Positions 1 through 8,852 of a DNA stretch of 64,000 bases are shown here, in pieces. Positions within the stretch are counted from its first letter, which is position 1, and each line of letters opens with the position of its first letter. The notes beneath the pieces were generated by a model that ran no database searches, was not told the origin of the DNA, and was given only the letters and a program-made list of their open reading frames with translations. Position numbers and translations under genes: made by a program. Origin of the DNA: PMG-095 sp037200885 (lineage in GTDB: Bacteria; Myxococcota_A; Polyangia; Polyangiales; Polyangiaceae); the NCBI GenBank assembly GCA_037200885.1, contig JBBCIN010000001.1, positions 3,348,001-3,412,000 on the forward strand, read 5' to 3'.

Positions 1-918
1 GGCGATCTCCATTTGCGCAGCAAGGATCAGCGGAAAGTTCGGGTTGTCCCCTTGGTAGTCGCCCAAGTACCAATTGGCGGTGCCCTCGGGTGTGACATCC
101 GGCATGTTGAGCGCGCGGATCTTGTCCACGTTCGGCAACGCGGGCGCCGTGGTGCAGCTGAGGGCGCCGCCGCCGCTGCCGCCGCTGTGCAACGCGAGCA
201 GTGCGTCGAGATGTGCCTTCAGCTTGCTCTGCTCCGAGCTGAGCGCGGACAGTTCCTGCTGCAAGCCCTGCACTTCTCCCTCGGTCAGCGTCAGTAGCGC
301 TTCGCGCGCTGCCACGTCCGGATCTACGCCGGTCGACGCTTTGAGCGCGCCAAACACCGCATCCGCGGCCTTGACCGGATTTTTCTCGGCTTCGATGAAA
401 CCCGTGCCGTCCCAAAATACCTTTGGGTAGAGCGTGACCGCACCGAGTGGGCGCGCCGAGGCGCCGAGATTGAGCGGCTTGATCCCGAGTTTCTGACCGA
501 TGGCGTGGTCGATGCTGAGGCGCGGCGCGTTTCCTTCGATGTCGTTCGAGTCCGTGAGGAAATTCACCGCGTCGAAGTGCGGGCCGCCCGCGTTGGGATA
601 CTTGAAACCCTGGTAGACGTTGACGTACTGCTTGTACGGTTCGAGCGGACCCAGGATGCTCTTGAAGCTCTGGTCGAGCGCAAACTGCGTCAGATCCCCA
701 CCCATCACCTTGGGGTTGTAGTGAATGTTGGGTACGCCGTGCGGCATGTGGAAGATGAGCAGCCGCTTGGGCGCTGCCGCCGGTGCGGCCACGGCTAGGC
801 GGCTCAGGTTGAAAGCAGCCGGTGCGGCCAATCCGAGCGCGGCCGCGCGCAGGAACAAGCGCCGTTGAATGCCCTTCGAAGCTCGAGCCACACGCGTGCC
901 TTCACGATACTCAGTCAA
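1..918 (-). CDS. DUF1552 family exported protein (C-terminus beyond window)
   Basis: The reading frame runs off the left edge, and 306 codons are visible. The N-terminus carries a twin-arginine-like signal (QRRLFLRAAALGLAAPA, about residues 18-34). It is followed by the DUF1552 opening block RLLIFHMPHGVPNIHYNPK and the downstream pattern of a 'FKSILGPLEPYKQYVNVYQGF' type segment, a GGPHFDAVNFLT block and SIDHAIGQKLGIK. DUF1552 proteins are secreted or periplasmic proteins of unknown function, common in Planctomycetes and Myxococcota and often paired with DUF1592 or cytochrome-like proteins. The TTG start at 918 is chosen because GGAGG lies about five bases upstream; an in-frame GTG at 891 is the alternative. 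A Gln/Glu-rich, probably coiled-coil segment (about residues 215-245) precedes a short Gly/Ser stretch. The family call is firm; the function is unknown. Confidence 0.82.
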   Translation of the reverse strand, partial: MTEYREGTRVARASKGIQRRLFLRAAALGLAAPAAFNLSRLAVAAPAAAPKRLLIFHMPHGVPNIHYNPKVMGGDLTQFALDQSFKSILGPLEPYKQYVNVYQGFKYPNAGGPHFDAVNFLTDSNDIEGNAPRLSIDHAIGQKLGIKPLNLGASARPLGAVTLYPKVFWDGTGFIEAEKNPVKAADAVFGALKASTGVDPDVAAREALLTLTEGEVQGLQQELSALSSEQSKLKAHLDALLALHSGGSGGGALSCTTAPALPNVDKIRALNMPDVTPEGTANWYLGDYQGDNPNFPLILAAQMEIA

Positions 919-1456
919 GCTGCCTCCATCTGAACCGAAGCGATACACGCCCCGCACGGGGCGCTCCAAAACGTGCCACGTTCCCCGCACCTCGTCCGCT
1001 CTTTTCGCTTGCGCCCGGCACCCACTACGGCCCGGTTTCTGCCCGGCCGACCCGCTAGAAAAGGGATTTTTGGCGGCGTCTGGTTCCGGTTCGCGTCCCG
1101 CTATCGCTTTGATGCGAAATATGTCTGCAGCGGCTCGCCTTGGTCTTCGACTGAGACGCCGAAACCGCGCGCACGAGAAATTTGCGCGCTCACGAGCGAG
1201 CAGCGTCGCACTCCGTTCAACGCGTGCAGATCGACGAGCAAGCAGGCGCAGCCGTCGTCGTCAGTGACGCCGCACCAGTTAAGACTACCACCCAAACTGG
1301 CTGACGCTTCGCTCCGCGTATCGTCGATCGATCTCACGTTGTAAGAAGCGTCGCATAGCGTTATGCACTGTAGTGGCGCGATGCGGAGCGCGGCTCGCAA
1401 TGAGCCGCACGAGCACAGTTGTTCGGACGTCGCCCAACCACCCTTGGAGTATGACC
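919..1456. other. Intergenic region between divergent DUF1552 and GH12-like genes
   Basis: About 540 bases without a gene I can name. A perfect GC-rich hairpin (CGCCCCG-CA-CGGGGCG) lies at 948-963, just upstream of the DUF1552 gene. On the minus strand, 1101 to about 1290 has a GC-rich third-codon position and ends in a stop, so it may be the 3' remnant of a lost gene, but its product resembles nothing I know. Promoters for the two divergent genes must lie here; none is distinct enough to mark. Confidence 0.4.
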
Positions 1457-2521
1457 GTGCGAACCCTGGCAGTGCCAACGATAAGCTTTCTCTTCTTTGC
1501 CTCATTGCTCGGTTGCTCCGGAACGACGGCTCCGGACCATGAAGCAGCGCAGGGCGGCGGCTCGGGCAACCCCGCCGCCGTTGCCGGCTCAGGCGGCGCA
1601 GCAATCGCTGCTGGCGGCAGCAACTCCGGATCCGGCGGAGGCACGAGCATCGCGGGCGCTGGCGCGGGCGCGGGAACCGGCGGTAGCGCGGGCAGCGGCG
1701 GGGCCGCCGGCGCCGGGATCGCGGGCGCCAGCGCCGCTTCAGCCTGCGATAAGTCGATGGCTAGCTGGACCGATGCCGACGACCTTTGGGCGAGTAACGA
1801 CTACGGCCCCAACTTTTTGCGCAAGAACTTCTGGAACCATACCGCGGCCGGCGCGGGCAACCTCACGCTCTGGGCCGCGAGCTCGCGCTGCTGGGGCGTC
1901 GATGCGACGTCGGACGATAGTGGCAGCGCCGGCACCGTGAAAAGCTACCCGGACATGGCGCGTGGCTGGGTGGTCGGCACCGCCGGCTTTCAAAACAAGG
2001 ACAGCGGCCTCCCCATTCAAGTAAAGGATCTGACGAAGGCAAAAATCCGTTGGAGCATGACCGTCTCCGGTTCGCCCATCCGCCACTACGCGCTGTGGGA
2101 CATCTACTTTCACGACACGGCGACCCCCGGTAAGGGCATCGCGCCCGTCAACCTGATGATCAAGCAGCGCGTAGTCGACCCATCCAACTACGAGCAAGAC
2201 AAAGAGTCCGCGGGCAGCGCGGCGGTCACCCAGACGTTCAGCGGCATCACCTTCCGCGAGAACAAGAATACGGGACTCAAATCCGGCTCGCGGATCGTGA
2301 TCGAGTTGTTCGCAACGCCAGTCAACGGCGTCGATATGGGCGTCGACGACATGACGCTCGACCTCAAAGAGGTCATCGACCACTACGTGCAAGACGGCTC
2401 GATCCTAACGACGGACTATCTGACCAGCATCCAAGCCGGCTGGGAGATCGTCGCCGGTGGCACCTTCGTCACGAACGACTTCTGGACCGCGCTCCAGGAC
2501 GAACCCGAGCCCACGAACTGA
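1457..2521 (+). CDS. GH12-like (endoglucanase/xyloglucanase fold) lipoprotein
   Basis: This 354-residue lipoprotein has a signal (RTLAVPTISFLFFASLLGC), then a Gly/Ala/Ser tether of roughly 75 residues, then a domain of about 250 residues. The domain pattern (NFLRKNFWNH start, SYPDMARGW, KIRWSMTVSG, HYALWDIYFHD, NLMIKQR, IQAGWEIVAGG near the end) is that of glycoside hydrolase family 12, a beta-jelly-roll family cleaving beta-1,4 glucans. The C-terminal Glu of the AGWEI block matches the GH12 acid/base. The nucleophile Glu usually found in the 'E-[IV]-M-I-W' strand appears as Asn (VNLMIKQ), so the enzyme may be inactive or may only bind glycans. GTG 1457 is preferred because GGAG sits seven bases upstream; ATG 1451 is in frame but too close to it. 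The fold assignment is moderate and the activity is doubtful. Confidence 0.6.
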   Translation: MRTLAVPTISFLFFASLLGCSGTTAPDHEAAQGGGSGNPAAVAGSGGAAIAAGGSNSGSGGGTSIAGAGAGAGTGGSAGSGGAAGAGIAGASAASACDKSMASWTDADDLWASNDYGPNFLRKNFWNHTAAGAGNLTLWAASSRCWGVDATSDDSGSAGTVKSYPDMARGWVVGTAGFQNKDSGLPIQVKDLTKAKIRWSMTVSGSPIRHYALWDIYFHDTATPGKGIAPVNLMIKQRVVDPSNYEQDKESAGSAAVTQTFSGITFRENKNTGLKSGSRIVIELFATPVNGVDMGVDDMTLDLKEVIDHYVQDGSILTTDYLTSIQAGWEIVAGGTFVTNDFWTALQDEPEPTN

Positions 2522-2581
2522 GTCCGGTTCGGGCGGCAACGGCGGCCCGATTTACGGCGATGGCGAGGGCTACCCCGTGAC

Positions 2582-3373
2582 TCAGCGCGTACAGGGATGT
2601 TCGACTGAGCAAGGCGAGAGCTCGACACTGCAGCGACCGTCGCTACAGCTAGCGGCGTAATCGTCGAAGTTGGGGGCGCACGCCGGGCAGGCGAATTTTT
2701 CATCTCCGCACACCAATTGCGACAACGCGGCAGCTTGGCTGCCGTTGACTGCCACTGGGCGTGCTCCGCAACCCGAACAGCAGCCCGTGCCGGAGCGCAA
2801 GATGCAGTCGTTGGCTGACGCGCAAGCAGTGATCTCCGTGGCGCGCAGATCGACCACGACGCACTGCCCGGCAGCGTTGGGAGAGGCGTCCGCCGGCTTC
2901 TGGCAGATGCCCACGAAATAGAGCGACGAATCATTCAGGCCCGGCGCAGTGCCCGGCCCGCAGGGCTCGCAGGCGATGGTTCCGCAGCGAGCATCGAATT
3001 GATCTTGGTACGCCGAGTTGATCGCAGTGTAGCTCGAGAGTGGACCGGACGCGCCACAGCTGCAGCAGCCGACGGGCACGACCTCGCACTGCGAATTGAA
3101 GGTGCAAGCGCTGAGATCCAGACCGCCGCTGCCACCGCTACCCGTGCCGCCGCCCGCGCCTGAGCCCGCCGCGCCCGAGCTGGCACCCGCAGCGCCGTGA
3201 CCGGCGCCGGCAGAGCTCGAGCCGCTGCCCGCAGAGCTCGAGCCAGCCACGGCATTGCCACCCGCACTCCCTTCGCGGCTGTCGAATACGCTGCCCCCGC
3301 ACGCAGCCGCGCTGACGAGCACGATTGGCAACAAGCAGAGAAAGCCCAAGAGCGGTCTGTTTGCGGTCCTCAC
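2582..3373 (-). CDS. Cys-rich lipoprotein with two tandem Cys modules
   Basis: The product is 263 residues long. The signal peptide ends in a lipobox (PIVLVSAAAC-GG), followed by a Ser/Gly/Ala tether of about 60 residues. Two related Cys-rich modules then follow, each opening with C-x5-C or C-x4-C, a CC-x-C or CC-x2-C cluster, and a CPAC or CEPC block, ending in a GxC-x-V strand. The duplication and the even spread of cysteines suggest disulfide-bonded modules outside the cytoplasm. The open frame continues upstream to 3589, but the lipobox fixes the start at GTG 3373. I do not recognise a named family and assign no function. Confidence 0.7.
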   Translation of the reverse strand: MRTANRPLLGFLCLLPIVLVSAAACGGSVFDSREGSAGGNAVAGSSSAGSGSSSAGAGHGAAGASSGAAGSGAGGGTGSGGSGGLDLSACTFNSQCEVVPVGCCSCGASGPLSSYTAINSAYQDQFDARCGTIACEPCGPGTAPGLNDSSLYFVGICQKPADASPNAAGQCVVVDLRATEITACASANDCILRSGTGCCSGCGARPVAVNGSQAAALSQLVCGDEKFACPACAPNFDDYAASCSDGRCSVELSPCSVEHPCTR

Positions 3374-3516
3374 GCTGCTGGTCTGAGCAAACGGCGTGCC
3401 AAACGAGCAGCGCGAGAAGCCCGCAATCTGGCCCTCAGTTGTGCCAATCCCTGTGCCAACTGACCGCTGGGCGAGGTCGGCGCAGAGTTTAGCCCGCGCC
3501 CACCTTCCGAAAGAGC

Positions 3517-4611
3517 TCAAGGTGCGGCGGTGAAGCCGGTCAGTGGATTGCCGTAGTAGGCGTCGGTTTTGTAGGCGGTCTTGTTCCACTTACCGTCTTG
3601 GTCGCCGATGATCTGCACCGGAAAGATGGAGCGATCGCTGCCGAGCTTGTTGGCGCTCGCGATCGTGCTGACGTACTTTCCATCCGGGCCGACCTTGAAC
3701 TTGAGCGATCGTGCCAAGTGGTTTTGCCACAGCACTTTGAGCTCGTAGTCTCCGGGGTTCTTGGCCATCTGGTAAATTTCGCCAAACATGCCGGGCTTCT
3801 GGCCCGTCGTGTCCCAGGCCTGCACGCTCGGAAAGTCGCATTTGACACGCGACCACTTGGCCTTCTGCGGGACCGTCTCTTCGACTTGCTGCGTGACCTC
3901 GGTTTCGATGTCCGATTCACAGCTGGCTTTGCCCACTTCAGTGCCCTGGTAGAACATCTTGCCCACCTCTTTGCCCTGATAAAAGAGGTGCGGCTGGAAG
4001 TTGTACGCGTCGCCGCGCACCCAAAACGCAGCCATGAACGTGGGCGCCTTCCAGCCCGTCACCTCGCCGGGCTTGAGGTAAACGTAACCGATCGGGAGGT
4101 TCCAATCCTCCTCGACGTAGTAGACGAACTTGAGCTTCGCCTTGGGGCCGACCTCGTTCGTATGCACTTTGGAGATGGTGGCTTTGCCGTTGAAGATCGT
4201 GATGTCAGTGCCCAACAGCTCGTTGCGCAGCCCGATCTTGAAGCTGACCTTGCCGGTGTAGAGCGTCGCTTGCTCGTCGGGAGGGTCGCCGCACTGGACT
4301 TGAGAGGTGCGCCCGGCCGCGGTTTCTTGGGTCGGACAATCGAACTTGATCGAGCCACCGCCCGGGACGCTGAAGTCCGCGTACAATTGGCCACCGCTCG
4401 GGATTGGGCCATTCACGCGGAACGTCAGCCGCGGCACCCAGCTCCACTTGTCGTAATCTTTCTTGTACGCGTTTACCGTGTGTGCGTTCACGAGCAGCGA
4501 GTCCTTCTGAATCGCTGGCGCCGCATCGGCGGCCTGCGATGTCTGCGTCATGAACGGTAGGGAACAGACGGCGAGTAACAATAGTCCTTCGAGCGCTTTG
4601 TCCTTCAACAC
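3517..4611 (-). CDS. Exported protein of unknown function
   Basis: About 364 residues with a cleavable signal peptide (LKDKALEGLLLLAVCSLPFMTQTSQA, cleavage before ADAAPA). The mature part is beta-strand rich, with repeated aromatic and charged alternation (WSWVPRLTFRV, KLKFVYYVEEDW, FMAAFWVRGDAYNF) and a duplicated short segment, FYQGKEVGK then FYQGTEVGK, about ten residues apart. A strong AGGAGG precedes several candidate starts; GTG 4611 has the best spacing (about six), with TTG 4617 and TTG 4608 as alternatives. It is followed on the same strand by the Cys-rich lipoprotein, 143 bases downstream. No family is recognised; a periplasmic or surface role is inferred from the signal only. Confidence 0.72.
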   Translation of the reverse strand: MLKDKALEGLLLLAVCSLPFMTQTSQAADAAPAIQKDSLLVNAHTVNAYKKDYDKWSWVPRLTFRVNGPIPSGGQLYADFSVPGGGSIKFDCPTQETAAGRTSQVQCGDPPDEQATLYTGKVSFKIGLRNELLGTDITIFNGKATISKVHTNEVGPKAKLKFVYYVEEDWNLPIGYVYLKPGEVTGWKAPTFMAAFWVRGDAYNFQPHLFYQGKEVGKMFYQGTEVGKASCESDIETEVTQQVEETVPQKAKWSRVKCDFPSVQAWDTTGQKPGMFGEIYQMAKNPGDYELKVLWQNHLARSLKFKVGPDGKYVSTIASANKLGSDRSIFPVQIIGDQDGKWNKTAYKTDAYYGNPLTGFTAAP

Positions 4612-4790
4612 CACCAACCTCCTCGTGATTGCGAACTGTCTCTCGAGTCAAAGATCCGCATCATATCCGGTCCGAGCCCGCGCTCAATCCCCAGAAACGT
4701 CGGGGGTTCAGCGCGGATTGCCGTCGACGGAGAAGTAGAGCGGAAAATCGACGAGGAGGTGGGATGTGCGCGCGCGCGAGCGGCCGCCGC

Positions 4791-5546
4791 TCAGGCGCCC
4801 GGAGCCACCGTGCCTTTGTCAGGCTCGTTCACGCCGCGAACCGCTGGCGGGTCAGCGCTGCCGAACAAGCCCGGGTAGGCCAGGCCGGCAAGTCCCGCAC
4901 CGACGATCGGTGCCAGCCAAAACAACCATAGCTGGGAGAGCGCCCAGCCGCCGACGAATATTGCAGGTCCGGTGCTGCGCGCCGGATTCACCGACAGGTT
5001 GGTCACCGGAATGCCAATCAGATGAATCAACGTGAGCGCGAAGCCGATTGGGATCGGCGCGAAGCCGGCTGGTGCACGACCGTCGGTTGCGCCAAGAATG
5101 ACGAACAGAAAGAAAAAGGTCAGCACGAACTCCGCGACGAAGGCGGAAAGAAGCGAATAGCCTCCGGGCGAGTGCTCGCCGTATCCGTTGGAAGCGAAGC
5201 CGGACGCCAAACTGAACCCGTCCGCGCCACTTGCAATGACGTAGAGCACTCCGGCAGCGGCGATTCCACCGAGCACCTGCGCTGCGACGTACGCTGGCAG
5301 TTCCTGAACGGGAAAGCGCTTTGCAGCGCAGAGTCCGATGGATACGGCAGGGTTCAGGTGGCAACCAGAAATGTGGCCGATAGCATAGGCCATCGTCAGA
5401 ACCGTGAGCCCGAATGCCAGCGACACGCCGAGTAGGCCGATCCCTACTTTCGGAAAGCCCGCCGCGAGCACGGCGCTGCCGCAACCGCCGAACACTAACC
5501 AAAAAGTCCCGAACAGCTCCGCAAGCATTCGACGATTCAGTGACAT
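4791..5546 (-). CDS. aqpZ: Aquaporin Z, water channel
   Basis: A 251-residue MIP-family channel of the inner membrane conducting water. Both NPA boxes are present (HLNPAVS, about residue 66, and SVNPARS, about residue 188), as are the selectivity-filter Arg of NPARS and the LIHLIGIPVTN segment that contributes the filter His in E. coli AqpZ. Six hydrophobic segments are visible, along with the 'GGWALSQLWLFWLAPIVGA' end typical of AqpZ. The frame is open further upstream, but ATG 5546 with GGAGG seven bases before it gives the standard N-terminus (MSLNRRMLAELFGTFWLVFGG). The C-terminus has about 25 extra polar residues compared with E. coli. It appears monocistronic and divergent from the GH13 gene. 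Confidence 0.95.
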   Translation of the reverse strand: MSLNRRMLAELFGTFWLVFGGCGSAVLAAGFPKVGIGLLGVSLAFGLTVLTMAYAIGHISGCHLNPAVSIGLCAAKRFPVQELPAYVAAQVLGGIAAAGVLYVIASGADGFSLASGFASNGYGEHSPGGYSLLSAFVAEFVLTFFFLFVILGATDGRAPAGFAPIPIGFALTLIHLIGIPVTNLSVNPARSTGPAIFVGGWALSQLWLFWLAPIVGAGLAGLAYPGLFGSADPPAVRGVNEPDKGTVAPGA

Positions 5547-5909
5547 CGTACTCCCTCCGGGTGGTCCGCGGTCAGAACGCCGCGCGCGACGGAAGCTAGC
5601 CCGTATTGCTGCTTGCGAGCAACGGCGCTCGGCTCCGACGCAGACGAGAAGCGCAAATTTCGCAGGAGCGGCGACTTCCGTCATCGAGCCATGAACGGAT
5701 GGACGCGGCGTTGCTGACAGACGGACACATTGCGTAAAGGTTTCGCTCAGCCCTAGTCGCCCGACACTGGCGAATCCGACCTGCGAAGTGAGTGGCCAAG
5801 CCAAGTAGTGGTCATGAGGTAATGACTATATTGGTGCGTCGCGTTGGTCGCGATACTCGCGGGGTGGGTCGTCGTTTCGATGACCGCAATCGCGTTCGAA
5901 GGAGCGGCA
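5547..5909. other. Divergent intergenic region aqpZ / GH13
   Basis: This 363-base spacer lies between two divergently transcribed genes and must contain both promoters. No clear -35/-10 pair, operator palindrome or small gene was found. The ribosome binding sites are clear at both edges (GGAGG before 5546, GAAGGAG before 5910). Confidence 0.5.
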
Positions 5910-7736
5910 ATGTACCAAGACTTCGGTGCAGTGGTGACGGGTCGTCGGGTCGAGTTTCGACTCTTTCTTCCGGACAACACCGTTGACGCGGGCCAGTACC
6001 GCGGGAGCGGTCAACCGCAGATCTCGGAGGTGCGGGTGCGCGGTGACTTTCAAACCGAGCTGGGAGATCCCGCGTGGGACTTGGCGAGCGCACCGCTATT
6101 GCTGAAGGAGGCACATCCCAACGGCTGGCTCTACCGCTGCACGATCGCGCAGGACCTCGCCGAGGGCTTCTATGAATACAAGTACTTCGTCACCTTCCAG
6201 AACGAGACGACTCGCTGGTGCTCCGACCCATGCGCGAAGTATGGCGGTGGTGAGCAAGAGAACTCGGGATTTACCGTCGGCGGCAACTCCGTCGAAGTCG
6301 CGCCGATCGCCGAGCGGCTTCCGACCAAAGACCTCGTCATCTACGAGCTGATGATCGACGACTTTACTAGCGAGTACCGCGCCGGACGCGCGCCCATCGA
6401 CGCCATTTGGGACAAGCTCGACCATCTGCAGCGCCTGGGCGTGAACGCGGTGGAGTTCATGCCCTGGACGGCTTGGCCGGGTAGCGACTTCAGCTGGGGC
6501 TACGATCCGGTTCAATTTTTCTCGGTGGAGTATCGCTACGTCCACGACTCGAACGCGCCCGCCGACAAGCTATTTCGTCTGCAGCGCTTGATCAACGAGC
6601 TACACCGCCGTCGCATCCACGTGATCATGGACGGCGTCTTCAACCACGTGCGCGCCGGCTCTGATCCGAATAAGGGTTTCGGTTACAAATGGCTCTATCA
6701 GGACCCGGGTGATTCTCCGTACATCGGCGCTTTCGCGCAGGGCGGGTTTTTCGACGAGTTCAACTATCGAAACGGCTGCGTCCAGCAATTCGTTCTCGAT
6801 ATCTGCAGCTACTGGCTCGACGAGTACGAGCTAGATGGCATCCGTTTCGATTTCACGCTCGGGTTCGACGACCGCAACGACCCGAACGTCGGTATCACGC
6901 GTCTGGTGCGCGACGTTCGCGCTCACCTCGCGGCCCAGCACAAGCTCAACGTGAGCCTGACCATCGAACAGCTCCCGGACAACCGCTTCCTGGCGATCGA
7001 CGACACCAATCGTATCGGTGCGGACGGCTGCTGGTTCGACCGTCTGATGTTCGAGTCCTTCGAGTTTGCCCGCAACGGGAACATCGACGATCGCCTGCTG
7101 CGTTTGCTCGATACTGGGCTCGATTTTGCGGCTGGAAAAGGCCCCGTCACCTACATCGAGAATCACGACCACTCCTCGATCGTGCAAGAGGCCGGTGGGC
7201 GCGGGCGTTGGTTCAAGACGCAGCCCGCGGCGATCGCCCTGTTGACGTCTCCGGGGGCGGTGCTGATTCGCAATGGTCAGGAGTTCGGTGAAGACTTCTT
7301 TTTGCCCGAGAGCGGTGACGATCGCGTTCAACCCCGCCCGCTGCGGTGGGACGCGCTCTCCAACGAGAGCGGCGACTTCGTGGGTGGTCGCTTGTTCGAG
7401 CTGTACCGCATGTTGATTCGGATCCGCGCGGACCACCCCTCCCTGCGATCGACCAATTTCTTTCCCTTTCCGTTCAACGACCCTGACGGCTACGGAGTCT
7501 TTCCCGATCGAGACTTCGCCGTGTACCATCGCTTTGGTGCGACCGACGGCGGGTTCGAGCGCTTCATCGTCGTCATCAACTACTCGGATTTCGATCAGCG
7601 GGTCTCGATTCCATTTTCGACGAACGGGAGCTGGAGTGATTTGCTCAATCGCCGGAGCGATGAGATCAGCAACTTTCGTCTCGAGGACCAACTCATTCCA
7701 TCCAACTGGGGTCGCATCTACTTTCAGAAGCAATGA
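5910..7736 (+). CDS. GH13 alpha-glucan-active enzyme with N-terminal CBM48-like domain
   Basis: 608 residues with no signal peptide, so probably cytoplasmic. An N-terminal beta-sandwich resembling CBM48 (about residues 1-125, ending SDPCAKYGGG) precedes a TIM-barrel with all four GH13 regions: DGVFNHV (region I), GIRFDFTLGF with the nucleophile Asp (region II), the acid Glu in SLTIEQLP (region III) and YIENHD (region IV). The architecture resembles branching enzymes, isoamylases and malto-oligosyltrehalose hydrolases, all acting on alpha-1,4/1,6 glucans; the exact specificity cannot be read. ATG 5910 is preceded by GAAGGAG at good spacing; the frame stays open upstream to 5844 but that part is not family-like. 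Glycolytic and pentose-phosphate genes lie downstream, which fits glycogen or trehalose metabolism (inference). Confidence 0.88.
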   Translation: MYQDFGAVVTGRRVEFRLFLPDNTVDAGQYRGSGQPQISEVRVRGDFQTELGDPAWDLASAPLLLKEAHPNGWLYRCTIAQDLAEGFYEYKYFVTFQNETTRWCSDPCAKYGGGEQENSGFTVGGNSVEVAPIAERLPTKDLVIYELMIDDFTSEYRAGRAPIDAIWDKLDHLQRLGVNAVEFMPWTAWPGSDFSWGYDPVQFFSVEYRYVHDSNAPADKLFRLQRLINELHRRRIHVIMDGVFNHVRAGSDPNKGFGYKWLYQDPGDSPYIGAFAQGGFFDEFNYRNGCVQQFVLDICSYWLDEYELDGIRFDFTLGFDDRNDPNVGITRLVRDVRAHLAAQHKLNVSLTIEQLPDNRFLAIDDTNRIGADGCWFDRLMFESFEFARNGNIDDRLLRLLDTGLDFAAGKGPVTYIENHDHSSIVQEAGGRGRWFKTQPAAIALLTSPGAVLIRNGQEFGEDFFLPESGDDRVQPRPLRWDALSNESGDFVGGRLFELYRMLIRIRADHPSLRSTNFFPFPFNDPDGYGVFPDRDFAVYHRFGATDGGFERFIVVINYSDFDQRVSIPFSTNGSWSDLLNRRSDEISNFRLEDQLIPSNWGRIYFQKQ

Positions 7737-7742
7737 TGATCG

Positions 7743-8852
7743 CTACTTCTGACACACCCTCACGTAGTCGACCTGGAGCTGCTGTGGGAACGTCGCAGTG
7801 CCATCCGGGTCGCCGGGAAAGCTGCCGCCGACGGCCAAGTTCAGGATGATGAAGAAGGGATGAGCGTAGACCCAAGTCGCGCTGCTCGGAATGTCGCTCG
7901 CAGTTTTCGTTGAATAGAGCGTGTCATCCACGTACCAGCGAATCGTGTTCAGCTCCCACTCGATGGCGAAGACGTGAAACGCGGAAGCCACCGGCGCTGA
8001 CAGCATGTATTGCTTGGTCGGCCCAGCTCCACCGGAATAGCCGGGGCCGTGGATGGTGGCATGAACGATGTTCGGCTCCTTGCCGATATTTTCCATGATG
8101 TCGATCTCGCCGCATGCCGGCCAGGGGTTGCTCTCGATGTCGTCCCCCAACATCCAGAAAGCGGGCCACAGCCCCTGGCCCTGTGATATCTTCATGCGCG
8201 CCTCGATGCGACCGTAAGTGAACGTCTCGAGGCCCTGCGTCTTGATGCGGGCTGAAGTGTAGTTCTTGCCGCCCATGTCCTCGTGCTTGGCGGTGATCTG
8301 CAGATTGCCTGCGCCATCCAGGGCCGCGTTGTTGCTGCCGCTCGTGTAGTACTCGAGCTCGTTGTTGCCCCAGCCGGTACCGCCGACGTCGAAGGTCCAT
8401 TTGCTGCGGTCTACCGCCGTGCCAGCAGGGCCGTTGAACTCGTCCGACCAGACCAGGTTGTAACCCGCGGTCGAGCTGGTGCAGCCCACGGCTGACGCGC
8501 CCGCTGCGCCCGCTGCGCCCGCTGCGCCTGCTGCCGAGCTTCCGGCAGCGCCGCTCGAGCTCGAGCCAGCGCTACCGCCGTTCGGGGCTCCGCCGTTCGG
8601 GGCTCCGCCGTTCGGGGCTCCGCCGTTCGGGGCTCCGCCATTCGCAGCTCCGCCAGCGTTTGCGCCCGCACTCGTCGCGCCCGCGTGTGCTCCGCTCGAG
8701 CCGGCTGATCCGCCGTCGGCAGCACCGCCGTTGCTGGCTCCGCCCAGTGCGCTCGTTCCGGCTGATCCGCCGCTGGAGGTCGTGTCGGTTTTGCTCGAAC
8801 ACCCGACCAGGAGTGCAACGCAGCTGACGCTGATCCAAAGCCGATTGCGCAT
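7743..8852 (-). CDS. GH16 beta-glucanase (laminarinase-type) lipoprotein
   Basis: A 369-residue surface-type lipoprotein: lipobox VALLVGC-SS at residue 18, a Gly/Ala/Asn/Ser tether to about residue 125, then a GH16 jelly roll. The GH16 signature GEIDIMEN is intact, with nucleophile Glu249, Asp251 and acid/base Glu254. LVWSDEF, the RIEARMKI strand, GLWPAFWML and WELNTIRWYVDD are the usual flanking blocks of laminarinases, which cleave beta-1,3 or beta-1,3-1,4 glucans. The tether is encoded in part by a perfect 15-base repeat. The start codon overlaps the stop codon of the upstream SDR gene (TGATG), so the two are translationally coupled. Family and catalytic competence are firm; the precise substrate is not. 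Confidence 0.92.
   Translation of the reverse strand: MRNRLWISVSCVALLVGCSSKTDTTSSGGSAGTSALGGASNGGAADGGSAGSSGAHAGATSAGANAGGAANGGAPNGGAPNGGAPNGGAPNGGSAGSSSSGAAGSSAAGAAGAAGAAGASAVGCTSSTAGYNLVWSDEFNGPAGTAVDRSKWTFDVGGTGWGNNELEYYTSGSNNAALDGAGNLQITAKHEDMGGKNYTSARIKTQGLETFTYGRIEARMKISQGQGLWPAFWMLGDDIESNPWPACGEIDIMENIGKEPNIVHATIHGPGYSGGAGPTKQYMLSAPVASAFHVFAIEWELNTIRWYVDDTLYSTKTASDIPSSATWVYAHPFFIILNLAVGGSFPGDPDGTATFPQQLQVDYVRVCQK
8581..8640 (+). repeat. 15-bp tandem repeat, four copies, inside the GH16 tether
   Basis: Four head-to-tail copies of TTCGGGGCTCCGCCG (the last ends CCA) encode NGGAP repeats on the minus strand. The unit is a multiple of three, so slippage would change tether length in frame. 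Confidence 0.95.

Noticed and set aside
3598..4560. 320-codon plus-strand frame opposite the exported unknown gene
   Set aside because: The minus-strand frame has a ribosome binding site and a signal peptide; this one is rich in residues typical of antisense frames and has neither.
8581..8640. Short direct repeats as an origin or iteron cluster
   Set aside because: The repeats are in frame within the GH16 lipoprotein tether and encode NGGAP.
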